Part shown: positions 38,792-48,064 of the stretch, in pieces
Numbering within the stretch: the stretch's first letter is position 1
How the letters are laid out: the number at the start of each line of letters is the position of its first letter
Assembly: GCF_014138605.1 (NCBI RefSeq)
Contig: NZ_JACJHX010000001.1
Coordinates: 124,001 to 188,000 of the forward strand
Reading direction: 5' to 3'
DNA length: 64,000 nucleotides
From: Peribacillus huizhouensis
GTDB taxonomy: Bacteria > Bacillota > Bacilli > Bacillales > DSM-1321
Position numbers and translations under genes: made by a program
The notes under the pieces: model-generated
Database searches by the model: none
Told to the model about the DNA's origin: nothing
The model's input: the letters and a program-made list of their open reading frames with translations, nothing else

Positions 38792-39952
38792 TTATCCTAC
38801 AAGTGATACGATTTTTTGTGCACCGTCTGCCATAGATTCAGCAGGTGTTAAATTCAAACCGGAATCTTTTAAAATTTGTTTACCCAAATCAACGTTTGTT
38901 CCTTCAAGACGAACAACAACTGGAACATCAAGTCCTAATTGTTTCGCAGCTTCAACTACTCCTTCAGCAATTACATCACATTTCATAATTCCGCCAAAAA
39001 TGTTAACAAAAATACCTTTTACATTTTTGTCAGATAAAATAATTTTAAATGCCTCTGTTACTTTTTCCGCAGTAGCACCACCGCCAACATCAAGGAAGTT
39101 TGCTGGGTCTCCGCTATAATGTTTGATGATATCCATCGTAGACATCGCAAGACCTGCACCGTTAACCATGCAACCGATGTTGCCCGTCAAAGAAATATAG
39201 CTTAAATCATATTTCGAAGCTTCAATTTCTTTTGGATCTTCTTCATCAAGATCACGGTATTCTAATATATCTTTGTGACGGAATAAAGCGTTATCATCAA
39301 AGTTCATTTTTGCGTCCAAAGCCATTACATTTCCATCACCAGTTATGACTAGTGGATTAATTTCTGCAATGGAACAGTCTTTTTCAACAAAAGCAGTATA
39401 TAGACCTAACATGAACTTTACAGCTTTATTGACTAATTCCTTAGGGATATTAATGTTAAATGCAATTCTTCTAGCTTGAAAGCCTGTTAAACCTACTACT
39501 GGATCAATAACTTCCTTGAAGATTTTTTCAGGCGTCTTTTCTGCCACTTCTTCAATCTCTGTTCCGCCTTCTTCTGAAGCCATTAGAACGACACGAGATG
39601 TATCACGGTCCAATACAAGACCTATATAGTATTCTTTCTTAATGTCGCAACCTTCCTCAATTAACAGACGTTTTACTTCTTTCCCTTCAGGGCCAGTTTG
39701 GTGAGTAATAAGTGTTTTCCCAAGAATTTCTGCTGCATATGTACGCGCTTCATCAAGATTTTTCGCAACCTTAACACCGCCAGCTTTACCACGGCCGCCT
39801 GCATGAATTTGAGCTTTCACAACAACAACATCTGTTCCTAATTCTTTTGCAGCTTCAACTGCTTCCTCAACAGTAAAGGCTACACGGCCATTCGGAACAG
39901 ATACCCCGTATTGTCTGAGGATCTCTTTACCTTGATACTCATGGATATTCAT
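38792..39952 (-). CDS. sucC: Succinyl-CoA synthetase beta subunit SucC
   Basis: SucC carries the nucleotide-binding ATP-grasp domain of succinyl-CoA synthetase. The 386-residue protein begins [17 protein letters not shown], contains [14 protein letters not shown] and the metal and nucleotide region [19 protein letters not shown]. The C-terminal CoA-ligase domain has [15 protein letters not shown]. Length is standard for Bacillus. It is the first gene of the sucCD pair. Confidence 0.97.
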   Translation of the reverse strand: MNIHEYQGKEILRQYGVSVPNGRVAFTVEEAVEAAKELGTDVVVVKAQIHAGGRGKAGGVKVAKNLDEARTYAAEILGKTLITHQTGPEGKEVKRLLIEEGCDIKKEYYIGLVLDRDTSRVVLMASEEGGTEIEEVAEKTPEKIFKEVIDPVVGLTGFQARRIAFNINIPKELVNKAVKFMLGLYTAFVEKDCSIAEINPLVITGDGNVMALDAKMNFDDNALFRHKDILEYRDLDEEDPKEIEASKYDLSYISLTGNIGCMVNGAGLAMSTMDIIKHYSGDPANFLDVGGGATAEKVTEAFKIILSDKNVKGIFVNIFGGIMKCDVIAEGVVEAAKQLGLDVPVVVRLEGTNVDLGKQILKDSGLNLTPAESMADGAQKIVSLVG

Positions 39953-40250
39953 TTCCCATCCTCCTTGTCAACTATAAAACAATTATAATGATAAAACGCA
40001 AAACTAAAATCCCATTTAACACCAATACCGATTTATGTACATGTTAAAAAGTTAGAATGAATAACATTCCTTTTAATCCATTTCATCGAATTGGCTCATA
40101 TTCCTCTGTGGCTAACAGAGAAAACAAGTAATATATATAGCGTTTTCACATGGGATAAAATAGCCTGCGGTTTCATTGTATATAATGTAATTTTAATTGT
40201 CTACTTAAACGTACAAAACTTTTCTACAATTCTTTTTATTCCAAGAATAG
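39953..40250. other. sucC upstream region, no gene seen
   Basis: About 300 AT-rich bases lie between mupG and sucC. On the minus strand there is a TATAAT about 40 bases before the sucC ATG, but the sequence 17 bases further upstream does not match a -35 well, so the sucCD promoter is only suspected. I see no clear terminator after mupG and no repeat copy. Confidence 0.35.
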
Positions 40251-41330
40251 CTAATCTAATAAAATGTTTATTATTGTGAATCCTTGACCTGATTTTATAT
40301 ACTTTAATAGATTTAAGTCTTGTTCAATAACTCGTCCCACTACATTTACTTTTTCATTAATTGGTAAATTTTTTTTGACAATCTGTAATTCCCCATGATA
40401 ACGACCATACTGCTCATTATCAATTGTTATACTACCTATTGCTCTTTCAGTCGTATTCTCGGGATGAATGATATAATTCTTGTTCGCAGTATAAGTTCTT
40501 GAAGTTTTTGATCGGATGACGTCTCTTGCAGCATCCATCCGATTATGATGATTAAGAGCGATGATGGATTTTGTCGGTGGGTGTTGTGTATGGATTGTAC
40601 TTCTTAGCGGAATTGACCCATCGACCATTTTCTCAAATTGTAAAAGGGTATCTTTTTGTAGCGAAATGTCTCCTATCGCAACTTTATCAACATTACACTC
40701 ATGAATTAACTCAAGAAAAGATTGGAAGGGAGGCTCATTACGATGTTGCTCAAGTGTAGGCAATCCTTCGTTAAGTGGACCTCTTAGCAACTTATCTCCC
40801 GGAACAAATGCCATTACTTTAAATCCTAATTTCTTAAGCATGATGTTTTGTTTTATAAAGTCATTCTTATCTAGTCCTGTTTCGATACGTGGATAATAAT
40901 TATGCCAGGCCTCAACTTGATTCAAATTGATGTTTGCTTTTAGTAGATCTTGAACAAAGTCAAGAGTAATTGTACTTGCATTTAACGCAATCTTCATAGT
41001 ATGTGAAAGTTTAGCAACTGTAATAGGCTCCAATCCATAATCTAGCCTTAATCCATTTACTCCCCACGTCTTTATTTCTTCGATCGTATCGGGTGTGAAT
41101 CCTAAGAGCTGAAAAGAAACAGGGGAAATATCGGCGACCAAGTCCATGTTGTATGTTCGTGCCTGCCTACCTAAAGTTTTCAGTAAATCTTTAAAATGAG
41201 TCGTATCATCTTCAAGGATATGCAGAGAGGTAAAAATAAACTGAAATCCAGCCTGTGACATTTCTTTTAGGTACGTTTCTTGTTCTTCATCACTTCTATT
41301 ACCAAGATAAACAGAACATCCTAACATCAT
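40251..41330 (-). CDS. mupG: 6-phospho-N-acetylmuramidase MupG (DUF871 family)
   Basis: The 359-residue protein matches the MupG/DUF871 family. It has an N-terminal TIM-barrel glycosidase domain (LGCSVYLGNRSDEEQETYL, GVNGLRLDYGL, PRIETGLDKNDFIKQN) and a smaller C-terminal cyclophilin-like domain (about 245-359). In Staphylococcus aureus, MupG splits MurNAc-6-phosphate-GlcNAc in the cytoplasm after uptake by MurP. Two adjacent ATG codons exist; the second (41327) is better spaced from GGAGG. It is third in the murQ-murP-mupG set, behind a hairpin repeat. No signal peptide is seen. Confidence 0.88.
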   Translation of the reverse strand: MMLGCSVYLGNRSDEEQETYLKEMSQAGFQFIFTSLHILEDDTTHFKDLLKTLGRQARTYNMDLVADISPVSFQLLGFTPDTIEEIKTWGVNGLRLDYGLEPITVAKLSHTMKIALNASTITLDFVQDLLKANINLNQVEAWHNYYPRIETGLDKNDFIKQNIMLKKLGFKVMAFVPGDKLLRGPLNEGLPTLEQHRNEPPFQSFLELIHECNVDKVAIGDISLQKDTLLQFEKMVDGSIPLRSTIHTQHPPTKSIIALNHHNRMDAARDVIRSKTSRTYTANKNYIIHPENTTERAIGSITIDNEQYGRYHGELQIVKKNLPINEKVNVVGRVIEQDLNLLKYIKSGQGFTIINILLD

Positions 41331-41361
41331 ATTCCTCCAATACTAGTCGTTTTAATTTCAA

Positions 41362-41460
41362 ACAAAAGAGTCAGACCACGCACCCATAATACACAGTTCA
41401 AATTACACGTACGTACAACTATGAACTGAGTAAATAGTGCGAGATCTGACTCTCTTTTGG
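41362..41460 (-). repeat. GGTCAGACC-family hairpin between murP and mupG
   Basis: The left arm AAAAGAGTCAGACCACGCAC pairs with GTGCGAGATCTGACTCTCTTTT on the right. An inner stem CAGTTCA/TGAACTG is also visible. On the minus strand the stem is followed by CTCTTTTGTTT, resembling a terminator directly after murP, so mupG may be expressed at a lower level or from its own promoter. Confidence 0.7.
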
Positions 41461-41474
41461 AGACCCTCTTTCCA

Positions 41475-42839
41475 TCACTTAATATGTTCAGCCATTTCTT
41501 CTTTAAAACCGAAAAAGTAAGTGAAAATAAAACCAAAAGCATATGCAACCAAAAGGCCTAAAAAATACATTAAATATTTGCCGTCAATTAGTGGAATGAG
41601 TGATAAACCTGATACCCCTATCCCTGTTGATGCTGTTTTTACAAATGCTTGGAAGGCTCCGCCCATTGCCCCACCAAGACAAGCTGTTAAAAAGGGGCGT
41701 CCTAGCGGCAGGGTAACCCCATAAAGTAGTGGTTCGCCAATACCTAAAAATCCAACCGGTAACCCACCTTTGATAACATTCTTCAATTTTTTATTTTTCG
41801 TTTTTACAAAAATTGCAATTGCCGCACCTACTTGGCCAGCACCAGCCATCGCTAAAATAGGCAGCAGAATTGTAACGCCAGTACTAGAGATTAATTCCAT
41901 ATGAATCGGCGTTAAGCCGTGATGCAAGCCAACCATTACAATCGGTAAAAATGTACCTGCAAGTATAAACCCGGCAAATACTCCACCATATTCGATAATC
42001 GCATTGATTCCATTAGTAATTCCAGCTGTAAAATAACCGCCTATTGGCTGTATTAACAATAACGTTAAGAATCCAACAAATAAGACCGTAATTAAAGGGG
42101 TAAAAATAATATCAATGGCATTTGGGATGAATTTACGAACACTTTTTTCAGTGGCAGCCATTAGCCAAGCTACAAAGATAACCGTAAATAATCCCCCACG
42201 TCCCGGTTGTAGCATTTCTCCAAACAATTCTACATTGGCAAGGGCAGGGTTAAAGATAAAGATTCCTGCTATAGCTCCCAGTGCTGGTGTTCCGCCGAAT
42301 TCTTTTGCCGTATTCCAACCGACCAGTACACCTAAATAGGCAAAAATTCCTCCACCCATAAATAATAATAACTGCATCCAAGTTGCTGTAGAATCGACTC
42401 CTGCATTCTTGGCAAAATTCGCTACTCCATTTATAATACCTGAAGCAACTAAAGCAGGGATTAGCGGGATAAAAATATTTCCGATTTTTCTTAGCAAATT
42501 TTTAAAAGGGGTATTGTTTTTCGAGCGGATTTCATTATGCTTTATCGTTGCTAAATCAGAAAATTCCTGGTCATTCAACTCACCTACCGCCAGGCCTGTA
42601 AGCGCACTCATTTCTAAGGCCACTTTATTGACCAATCCTGGTCCAATGACAATCTGCAGCATTTCATCCTCAATTACTCCCATTACCCCGTCTATCGCTT
42701 TAATTTCAGTAATGTTTACTTTGCTTGTATCGTTTAACTGTAACCGCAGTCTCGTCATACAATACGCAATTTGACGAATATTTGAATCGCCACCGACTTT
42801 TTCACTTATCTCTTTTGCTAATCGTTCTTCCTTCCTCAT
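41475..42839 (-). CDS. murP: PTS N-acetylmuramic acid transporter MurP, EIIBC
   Basis: MurP imports and phosphorylates MurNAc or MurNAc-GlcNAc. The 454-residue protein has an N-terminal EIIB domain with the phosphorylated Cys27 (IAYCMTRLRLQL). The EIIC membrane domain from about residue 105 has about ten hydrophobic segments and a HHGLTPIHMELI motif. No EIIA domain is present, as in known MurP proteins, so a separate EIIA such as that of a glucose system must serve. Substrate is inferred from its position between murQ and mupG. Start follows GGGGGAGAG. Confidence 0.9.
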   Translation of the reverse strand: MRKEERLAKEISEKVGGDSNIRQIAYCMTRLRLQLNDTSKVNITEIKAIDGVMGVIEDEMLQIVIGPGLVNKVALEMSALTGLAVGELNDQEFSDLATIKHNEIRSKNNTPFKNLLRKIGNIFIPLIPALVASGIINGVANFAKNAGVDSTATWMQLLLFMGGGIFAYLGVLVGWNTAKEFGGTPALGAIAGIFIFNPALANVELFGEMLQPGRGGLFTVIFVAWLMAATEKSVRKFIPNAIDIIFTPLITVLFVGFLTLLLIQPIGGYFTAGITNGINAIIEYGGVFAGFILAGTFLPIVMVGLHHGLTPIHMELISSTGVTILLPILAMAGAGQVGAAIAIFVKTKNKKLKNVIKGGLPVGFLGIGEPLLYGVTLPLGRPFLTACLGGAMGGAFQAFVKTASTGIGVSGLSLIPLIDGKYLMYFLGLLVAYAFGFIFTYFFGFKEEMAEHIK

Positions 42840-43103
42840 TACTCTCCCCCACTTTCTTTACTCGTTGACAAATAAATTTTCACAAAAACATCCATTAGCC
42901 TTTGCTCCCACCCGACGATGCAAATGGTTCAGGTTTCCCAAATCGGATCACCTTATGAAGATGGAGGTGTGGAGCTGATTTTGCGAAGCACTGGCCCTTA
43001 TTCCCAAAAAAATATTCAACTCCATTTCAACTTTTAGGAGTTGTTTCAGTCTATGATGTCGACAAAGAAAACATGTATTAGGAGAGTTCAATTTTTACTA
43101 GTA

Positions 43104-44006
43104 TTATTTTTTTGTTAAGTCTTCGATTGCTTCTTTTAATTTTCCATTATGTTTATTTAATGTTACTTGTACACTTTTTCCCTTAACCCCTGTCACGATG
43201 GCTAGAATAGCAGCTTTGACAGAACCATAGCTTCGTAAAGCATCGTCTGCGTCTGTTATAGAAATACCTGTTGCTTCTGCAACAATAGCTTTAGCCCGTT
43301 CACGAAGTTTTTCATTAGTTGGTTGAACATCAATCATTAAATTGCTATACACTTTATCCATTTTAATCATGCTTGCAGTTGTAAGCATATTTAATACTAG
43401 CTTTTGAGCTGTCCCTGCTTTCATTCTGGTCGAACCAGTAATTACTTCAGGTCCTGCTTCTACAAACATAGGTATATCGGCAACATTCCCCATTTCTGAG
43501 TCAGGACTGCATATTATAGCGCCCACAGTTGCCCCCAGTTCCTTCGCTTGTTTCATCGCTGATATTGTGTAAGGTGTTCGACCACTAGCAGCAATGCCAA
43601 TCACACAGTCCTTCTCTGATACATGTAAACTTCTAATATCTTCTTTCGCTTGTTCTTGATCATCTTCCGCCCCTTCTACTGCATTTTGGAGCGCTCTCAC
43701 ACCACCGGCAATAAGACCAACTACAAGACTTGGATCAGTTCCATAGGTTGGCGGACATTCTGACGCATCAAGTACACCTAGCCTTCCACTTGTCCCAGCT
43801 CCAACATAAATTAACCTTCCACCTTTTTGGAAGGAATCAACAATTTCATCAACCATTTGAGCGATTTCTGGAAGAATAATTTCAACAGCAACTGGAACTT
43901 TTTTATCTTCATTATTAATCAGTTTAATGATGTCAACACTTGAAAGTTCATCGATATTCATCGTATTAGGATTTCTTTTTTCAGTTAATAACTTATTTAA
44001 CTTCAT
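43104..44006 (-). CDS. murQ: N-acetylmuramic acid 6-phosphate etherase MurQ
   Basis: MurQ cleaves the lactyl ether of MurNAc-6-phosphate, giving GlcNAc-6-phosphate and lactate. The 300-residue SIS-domain protein has the sugar-binding stretch GAGTSGRLGVLDASECPPTYG with the catalytic Glu83, and the second acidic residue Glu114 in VEGAEDD. The signature GSTRMKAGTAQKLVLNM is present. Start at 44006 follows GGAGGAGTAAG, and that site directly touches the end of repeat copy B. The gene leads the murQ-murP-mupG set; no MurR-type regulator is seen nearby. Confidence 0.96.
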   Translation of the reverse strand: MKLNKLLTEKRNPNTMNIDELSSVDIIKLINNEDKKVPVAVEIILPEIAQMVDEIVDSFQKGGRLIYVGAGTSGRLGVLDASECPPTYGTDPSLVVGLIAGGVRALQNAVEGAEDDQEQAKEDIRSLHVSEKDCVIGIAASGRTPYTISAMKQAKELGATVGAIICSPDSEMGNVADIPMFVEAGPEVITGSTRMKAGTAQKLVLNMLTTASMIKMDKVYSNLMIDVQPTNEKLRERAKAIVAEATGISITDADDALRSYGSVKAAILAIVTGVKGKSVQVTLNKHNGKLKEAIEDLTKK

Positions 44007-44020
44007 GAACTTACTCCTCC

Positions 44021-44347
44021 TTTATCCCGCCTTAACGGGCAGTAATCCGACCCACCTCAAGGCTGAGAGGAATCGAAGAAGTGTAGGTGGAGGATAGCTG
44101 CCCGTAAAAGCCAGATTGGTGAGATACTGTGAAACTTACCTTTGCGATCTTCAAAGGTTTAGTTGAGGCCCACAGGATGTGGGTCACACAGACGTTGCCG
44201 CAGGACGCGGCGCACTTAGTCTGTGATTCATTATTTCGGGTTCGTAGTATCGCTTAATCTACGCGGTAGCGGAGATATTAGCGATACTAGAACGGGACTA
44301 ACAATCAGCGGTGGATAAAAAAAACCACTGATTGAAGTTTCACTTTA
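44021..44347 (-). repeat. Repeat family 1, full-length copy B
   Basis: The most regular copy, about 327 bp. Read along the plus strand it shows: TTTATCCCGC end; ACGGGCAG paired with CTGCCCGT enclosing CCCACCT/AGGTGG; ACCTTTG/CAAAGGT; CCCACAGGATGTGGG; CACAGACG/GTCTGTG enclosing GCCGC...GCGGC; GTATCGCT/AGCGATAC; and the terminal stem CAATCAGCGG/CCACTGATTG. It ends GAAGTTTCACTTTAT. No reading frame is present. Confidence 0.8.
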
Positions 44348-44425
44348 TTTCGTGGTAAAAAAATTAATTAGTATACAGTTTTATATCAAAATATATTCCG
44401 ATAACTCTTTGCATATTCACCAAAA

Positions 44426-44500
44426 TAAAAGAGTCAGACCCCACAACTACCATACACAGTCAATTTATTGTGTACGAAGTGTAAGTTCTGACTTTTATCC
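44426..44500 (-). repeat. GGTCAGACC-family hairpin between two family-1 copies
   Basis: The arms AAAAGAGTCAGACCCCACAA and AAGTTCTGACTTTTATCC are inverted, with an inner ACACAG.../GTGT stem. On the minus strand it ends in CTCTTTTATTTT. The flanking sequence TACACAGT resembles that of the hairpin at 41362-41460, so the two may share an origin. It lies between copies C and B. Confidence 0.6.
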
Positions 44501-44767
44501 CTCATTAACTTAAAGTCCCCCCTACCTCAATTAAAGAAGCATAGGTGGGAATTACTGCCATTAGAAGCCTATTTAGTGAGGATTCTCAGTGAAACTTACC
44601 TTTGTTGTCTACAAAGGTTTAGTTGAGGCCCACTCGCTGGACGCGGCGTACTTAATCTGTGATTCTTTTTGGTCGTTTTACCAAATCAGTGTTGAGATTA
44701 GCGACACTTGAACGGGACTAACAATCAGTGTAGTATGAAGCCCCCCACTGATTGAAGTTTCACTTTA
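44495..44767 (-). repeat. Repeat family 1, copy C, running into the ylqH stop codon
   Basis: About 270 bp with the same landmarks as copy B but with internal deletions: TTATCCCTCATTAAC end, ACCTTTG/CAAAGGT stem, GGACGCGGC, GACACT...GAACGGGACTAACAATCAGTG, and terminal stem CAATCAGTG/CACTGATTG. The outer TTTCACTTTA overlaps the ylqH stop codon at 44765-44767. Confidence 0.75.
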
Positions 44768-45064
44768 TTGTTCATAACGTGAATATGCATTTTTTTGTTT
44801 TTCCGCTTCTTTATCCGCCTTATATACGAATGCAAACACTTCTGCAACCGCCATGTATAATTCTTCTGGTATCGTTTCATTAATATTCAGTTTACCAAGT
44901 AACTCTGCTAATGATGGATCTTCTTGAATCGGAATATTTCGCTCCTTAGCCGTTTTAAGTATGTTTTCTGCAATTTTGCCTTTTCCTTTTGCAAGTACTT
45001 TAGGAACTGATCCTTTTTTTCCATCGTATTGCAGGGCAATGGCTTCTTTTCGTTTATTATTCAT
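44765..45064 (-). CDS. ylqH: FlhB C-terminal-domain-like protein YlqH
   Basis: The 99-residue soluble protein resembles the cytoplasmic domain of FlhB after the NPTH cleavage site: EAIALQYDGKKGSVPKVLAKGKG, then IPIQEDPSLAELLGKLNINETIPEELY, then a helix with VAEVFAFVYK. There is no membrane part and no NPTH. Its ATG overlaps the ylqG stop (ATGA), so the two are probably coupled. The reading frame ends in TAA that belongs to the border of repeat copy C, so the native C-terminus may have been altered. Confidence 0.88.
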   Translation of the reverse strand: MNNKRKEAIALQYDGKKGSVPKVLAKGKGKIAENILKTAKERNIPIQEDPSLAELLGKLNINETIPEELYMAVAEVFAFVYKADKEAEKQKNAYSRYEQ

Positions 45065-46905
45065 ATTCGTAAATCCAATCCATTATAAGTATCGTTCAGC
45101 TTTATTGAAGTTTGGGACATTTTCTTAAACTGAGCCTTTTTAGTCTCGTTATCAAAAACAATACTCGATAACTTATAGTCCATTCCTGCTAAATTTTTCT
45201 TTAGCACTGCGATAAATGGTGTAGCAAGCTCTTCAAGCATATCAGGGTGTTCATGAATAATCGAAACATTAATAACACGATTTTGAACACTCATATCAAT
45301 GATTGTTTCTTCAAGGGATTCCAGTTCTAAATAAAAGATAATTCGGCAATATGCCGGATCAATCGTACCATCATTCTTTCTTCTACCCATCCATTGCATC
45401 GTTAAATCGGTTTGATGTGTCCCCATTGTTAACGGAATTTGCAATAATAGTTGTTGAAGTGGACCGTTTTCTTGAGCCAAAATTTGCTGAGCTGTAATTC
45501 GTTGAATAGCCTGCTCAGCTAAGTTTTTAACGGCAACTGGCAGATCATCCTGCAACAATTTCATTAATAATGGTTTTAACGTTTCCAATTGATGATCTGA
45601 AACTTGATTTTCCGTTGCTAAGCCATATTCAAAACCTAATCCCATTGTCGACATGATCTTTTTTAATGCAAAGGATAACGAGCCTGCATTCGAGAAATCG
45701 ATTACTTTAAATTCGTTTTGTAAAATATATTTTAAAGCAATAGCTTGAGGATCCATTTTCTCCGTTACAATTTGTTCAGATGATGCAGTTTTTAGAAGAA
45801 GATCACCGATTTTGCTGCTTGCCTCTTTTACTATGTCTGGATTATTGTTTAATAGCTTTACAACTGGATTTTGTTCTTGGTTACCATTGTTTGCGCCCTT
45901 CGCTACAAAATTTGCATGAACAGCCAAAAGGAGTGTTTTTGTAAATGATGGGATATGTTGATTATGCCTTTCTCCAACATTACGTAATAATTGATTTAAT
46001 TGGCTTAATATATCATTTGTTTCTATAGGCTGAATGATTTCTTGACTCGAAAGATACGATAAACTTTCCCTCACTACAGCAGCGGCATTGTTGTTTCCTG
46101 AAGGTAGGATTTTGTCTAGAAAAGCAGACAGTAGTTCTGATTCAGATAAATGATTAGGAATCAACCCAGTACTTTGCAGAAGTGTATAGGCCCCCTCCCG
46201 GACATTGGCCGGTGTTTCAGCTTTTAACCATAGCGAAAGAATTTTTTGCATGCCAGTTAATGCGATTAACTCTTCTTTAGGGCGCACTAAAGTTTCTAAC
46301 AGTGCTTTTGTTTGCACTGAAGCAGGAGTATTTCTTTCATTTGTTAGTAAGTTTTGAAACAATGTTGATAGAATTAGATGCAATGGTTTTCCGTTTTCGA
46401 CAGAGTGTAAAGCCATGAACACGTCATTTACAAACGGAAGTTCTTGAACAAGCATCGTTTTAATGATGGAAAGACCTTGATTCAATGTGCTAGAATGCTT
46501 TACAAACTCAAGTGACTCCCCTATAGTCTCTTTGGTAATCGGCAATTGATTTTTCAAAAAATAGTCTACTAGTACTGCGGCTTCTTTGCTATTCCCTATA
46601 AACAGATATGTTAATAACTGTTCTGCAACCTTATTACTTCCCATTTCTTTAGAAGAAATAGCTTCAAGAAGCTTTAAACGGACTTGACCTTCACCTGGTT
46701 GCACTTGAAGCCAATATCTTTCTCCGACCGTAAGTGGTACATCCAATGTTGCCATAACCAGTTGTGAACCTATCTGTACCGATGCTAGATTATTCGGAAA
46801 CAACTTTGTCAATTTTCCTAGTAAAATTTGTCCACTATGAAAATTCCCTTTCTGTTGCAGTTCATCGCTCGGTCTTGTTTGCATCTGTAATTGAATCGGT
46901 TGCAT
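45061..46905 (-). CDS. ylqG: YlqG-like protein, possible FliK-like partner of YlqH
   Basis: The 614-residue protein starts with a short beta-rich region (GQILLGKLTKLFPNNLASVQ, GSQLVMATLD, GERYWLQVQPGEGQVRLKLLE). A long helical middle follows (about 90-480). The C-terminal domain (about 510-600, IIFYLELESLEETIIDMSVQ) has the size and strand/helix pattern of the FliK C-terminal domain. Position matches ylqG between rnhB and ylqH in B. subtilis. No signal peptide or membrane segment is present. Function is unknown; the FliK link is inference from fold pattern and from pairing with a FlhB-like protein. Confidence 0.75.
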   Translation of the reverse strand: MQPIQLQMQTRPSDELQQKGNFHSGQILLGKLTKLFPNNLASVQIGSQLVMATLDVPLTVGERYWLQVQPGEGQVRLKLLEAISSKEMGSNKVAEQLLTYLFIGNSKEAAVLVDYFLKNQLPITKETIGESLEFVKHSSTLNQGLSIIKTMLVQELPFVNDVFMALHSVENGKPLHLILSTLFQNLLTNERNTPASVQTKALLETLVRPKEELIALTGMQKILSLWLKAETPANVREGAYTLLQSTGLIPNHLSESELLSAFLDKILPSGNNNAAAVVRESLSYLSSQEIIQPIETNDILSQLNQLLRNVGERHNQHIPSFTKTLLLAVHANFVAKGANNGNQEQNPVVKLLNNNPDIVKEASSKIGDLLLKTASSEQIVTEKMDPQAIALKYILQNEFKVIDFSNAGSLSFALKKIMSTMGLGFEYGLATENQVSDHQLETLKPLLMKLLQDDLPVAVKNLAEQAIQRITAQQILAQENGPLQQLLLQIPLTMGTHQTDLTMQWMGRRKNDGTIDPAYCRIIFYLELESLEETIIDMSVQNRVINVSIIHEHPDMLEELATPFIAVLKKNLAGMDYKLSSIVFDNETKKAQFKKMSQTSIKLNDTYNGLDLRI

Positions 46906-46929
46906 TCTATCCTCCTAAAGCCATTGATT

Positions 46930-47709
46930 TTATTTATTGCCGAACATTTCTTTTAAAGGTGAAAAACTCTTCCTATGCCATGGAGTAATTCCAAATTGGT
47001 CTAATCCTTCTAAATGTGCTTTCGTTCCATAGCCCATATTCTTCTCAAAAGCATAATGAGGATACTGAATTGCATATTCTTTCATCATTCGATCTCGCGT
47101 CACTTTTGCCATGATTGATGCAGCCGCAATGGAGATACTTTTACTATCGCCTTTTATTATCGATAGCTGTGGGATAGGCACTTCTAATTTCATTGCATCG
47201 ATTAGTAAATAGTCCGGTGTTATGCCTAGATTCGTTATCGCCATTAGCATTGCTTTCTTTGTAGCTTCATAGATGTTTATTTGATCAATTACTTCGCTTT
47301 CTATTATACCTGTACCGATAGCCACAGCTTGATCTCGAATGATTTCAAAAAAATGATTACGCTTCGTTTCTGATAACTGTTTAGAATCAGTAAGACCTGG
47401 ACAGTAAAAATCTTCAGGAAGGATGACAGCACAGGCGACAACAGGCCCTGCTAGAGGCCCTCTTCCAACTTCATCAATTCCAACAACAACTGAGAAACCT
47501 TGTTTTCTAAGTTCTGTTTCATTTGTACACATTTGTTTAAATACTTCTTGTAATTGAAACTCCTTTTGATAACGATTTTTCCATTTCAATAAAAGGTCGC
47601 CTACACCTTTTCTCTCATCCATTTTACATTGATCAAGAAAAGGGTCATTTGGTTCTGTAATTGTTAACAGTTTTTCGGCAATGTCCTTTATTTTCATATT
47701 ATTTGTCAT
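46930..47709 (-). CDS. rnhB: Ribonuclease HII RnhB
   Basis: RNase HII removes ribonucleotides from DNA. The 259-residue protein has the catalytic [19 protein letters not shown] motif (Asp-Glu), [18 protein letters not shown] with a catalytic Asp, and [15 protein letters not shown]. An N-terminal extension of about 70 residues is typical of Bacillus RnhB. I chose the ATG at 47709 behind GAAGGTGAT; an in-frame start at 47754 is possible but has no site and approaches the neighbouring repeat. Confidence 0.95.
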   Translation of the reverse strand: MTNNMKIKDIAEKLLTITEPNDPFLDQCKMDERKGVGDLLLKWKNRYQKEFQLQEVFKQMCTNETELRKQGFSVVVGIDEVGRGPLAGPVVACAVILPEDFYCPGLTDSKQLSETKRNHFFEIIRDQAVAIGTGIIESEVIDQINIYEATKKAMLMAITNLGITPDYLLIDAMKLEVPIPQLSIIKGDSKSISIAAASIMAKVTRDRMMKEYAIQYPHYAFEKNMGYGTKAHLEGLDQFGITPWHRKSFSPLKEMFGNK

Positions 47710-47758
47710 TTTTATCACCTTCGTATTATTTATCGGCATCTTTATACGTTTCATAATC

Positions 47759-48060
47759 GATAAAGCGAGACTTCAATCAGTGGAGATTGGCTTCATCCCC
47801 CACTGATTATGGTTAGTCACATTCTAGTGTCGCAAAATCTTCGATAAAGCGACACTACCGACCTAATTCAACGAAATCAGACTAAGTACGCCACGTCCTC
47901 ATGTCTTAGTTTAAGTGACCCACATCGTATGGGCACAAACTTTACCTCTGCGTAACTCTCGGTAAGTTTCACTGTATCTCATCAATCGGGCCTACCTACG
48001 TTTCCTCGATTCCTCTGAGCCTTGAGGTGGAGTTTTGACTTTCCGTTAATGCGGGACAAA
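47759..48060 (+). repeat. Repeat family 1, copy D
   Basis: About 300 bp. Left border GATAAAGCGAGACTTCAATC, terminal stem CAATCAGTGG/CCACTGATTA, internal stem AGTGTCGC (47826-47833)/GCGACACT (47849-47856), then CCCACATCGTATGGG, AAGTTTCACTGTATCTCA and TTGAGGTGG. Right border CCGTTAATGCGGGACAAA. It fills the gap between rnhB and the rbgA terminator. Confidence 0.78.
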
Positions 48061-48064
48061 ACAA

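Noticed and set aside
44020-44770. Broken gene or pseudogene in the mur-ylqH gap
   Set aside because: The sequence is explained by two family-1 copies and one family-2 hairpin; no frame shows protein-like conservation.
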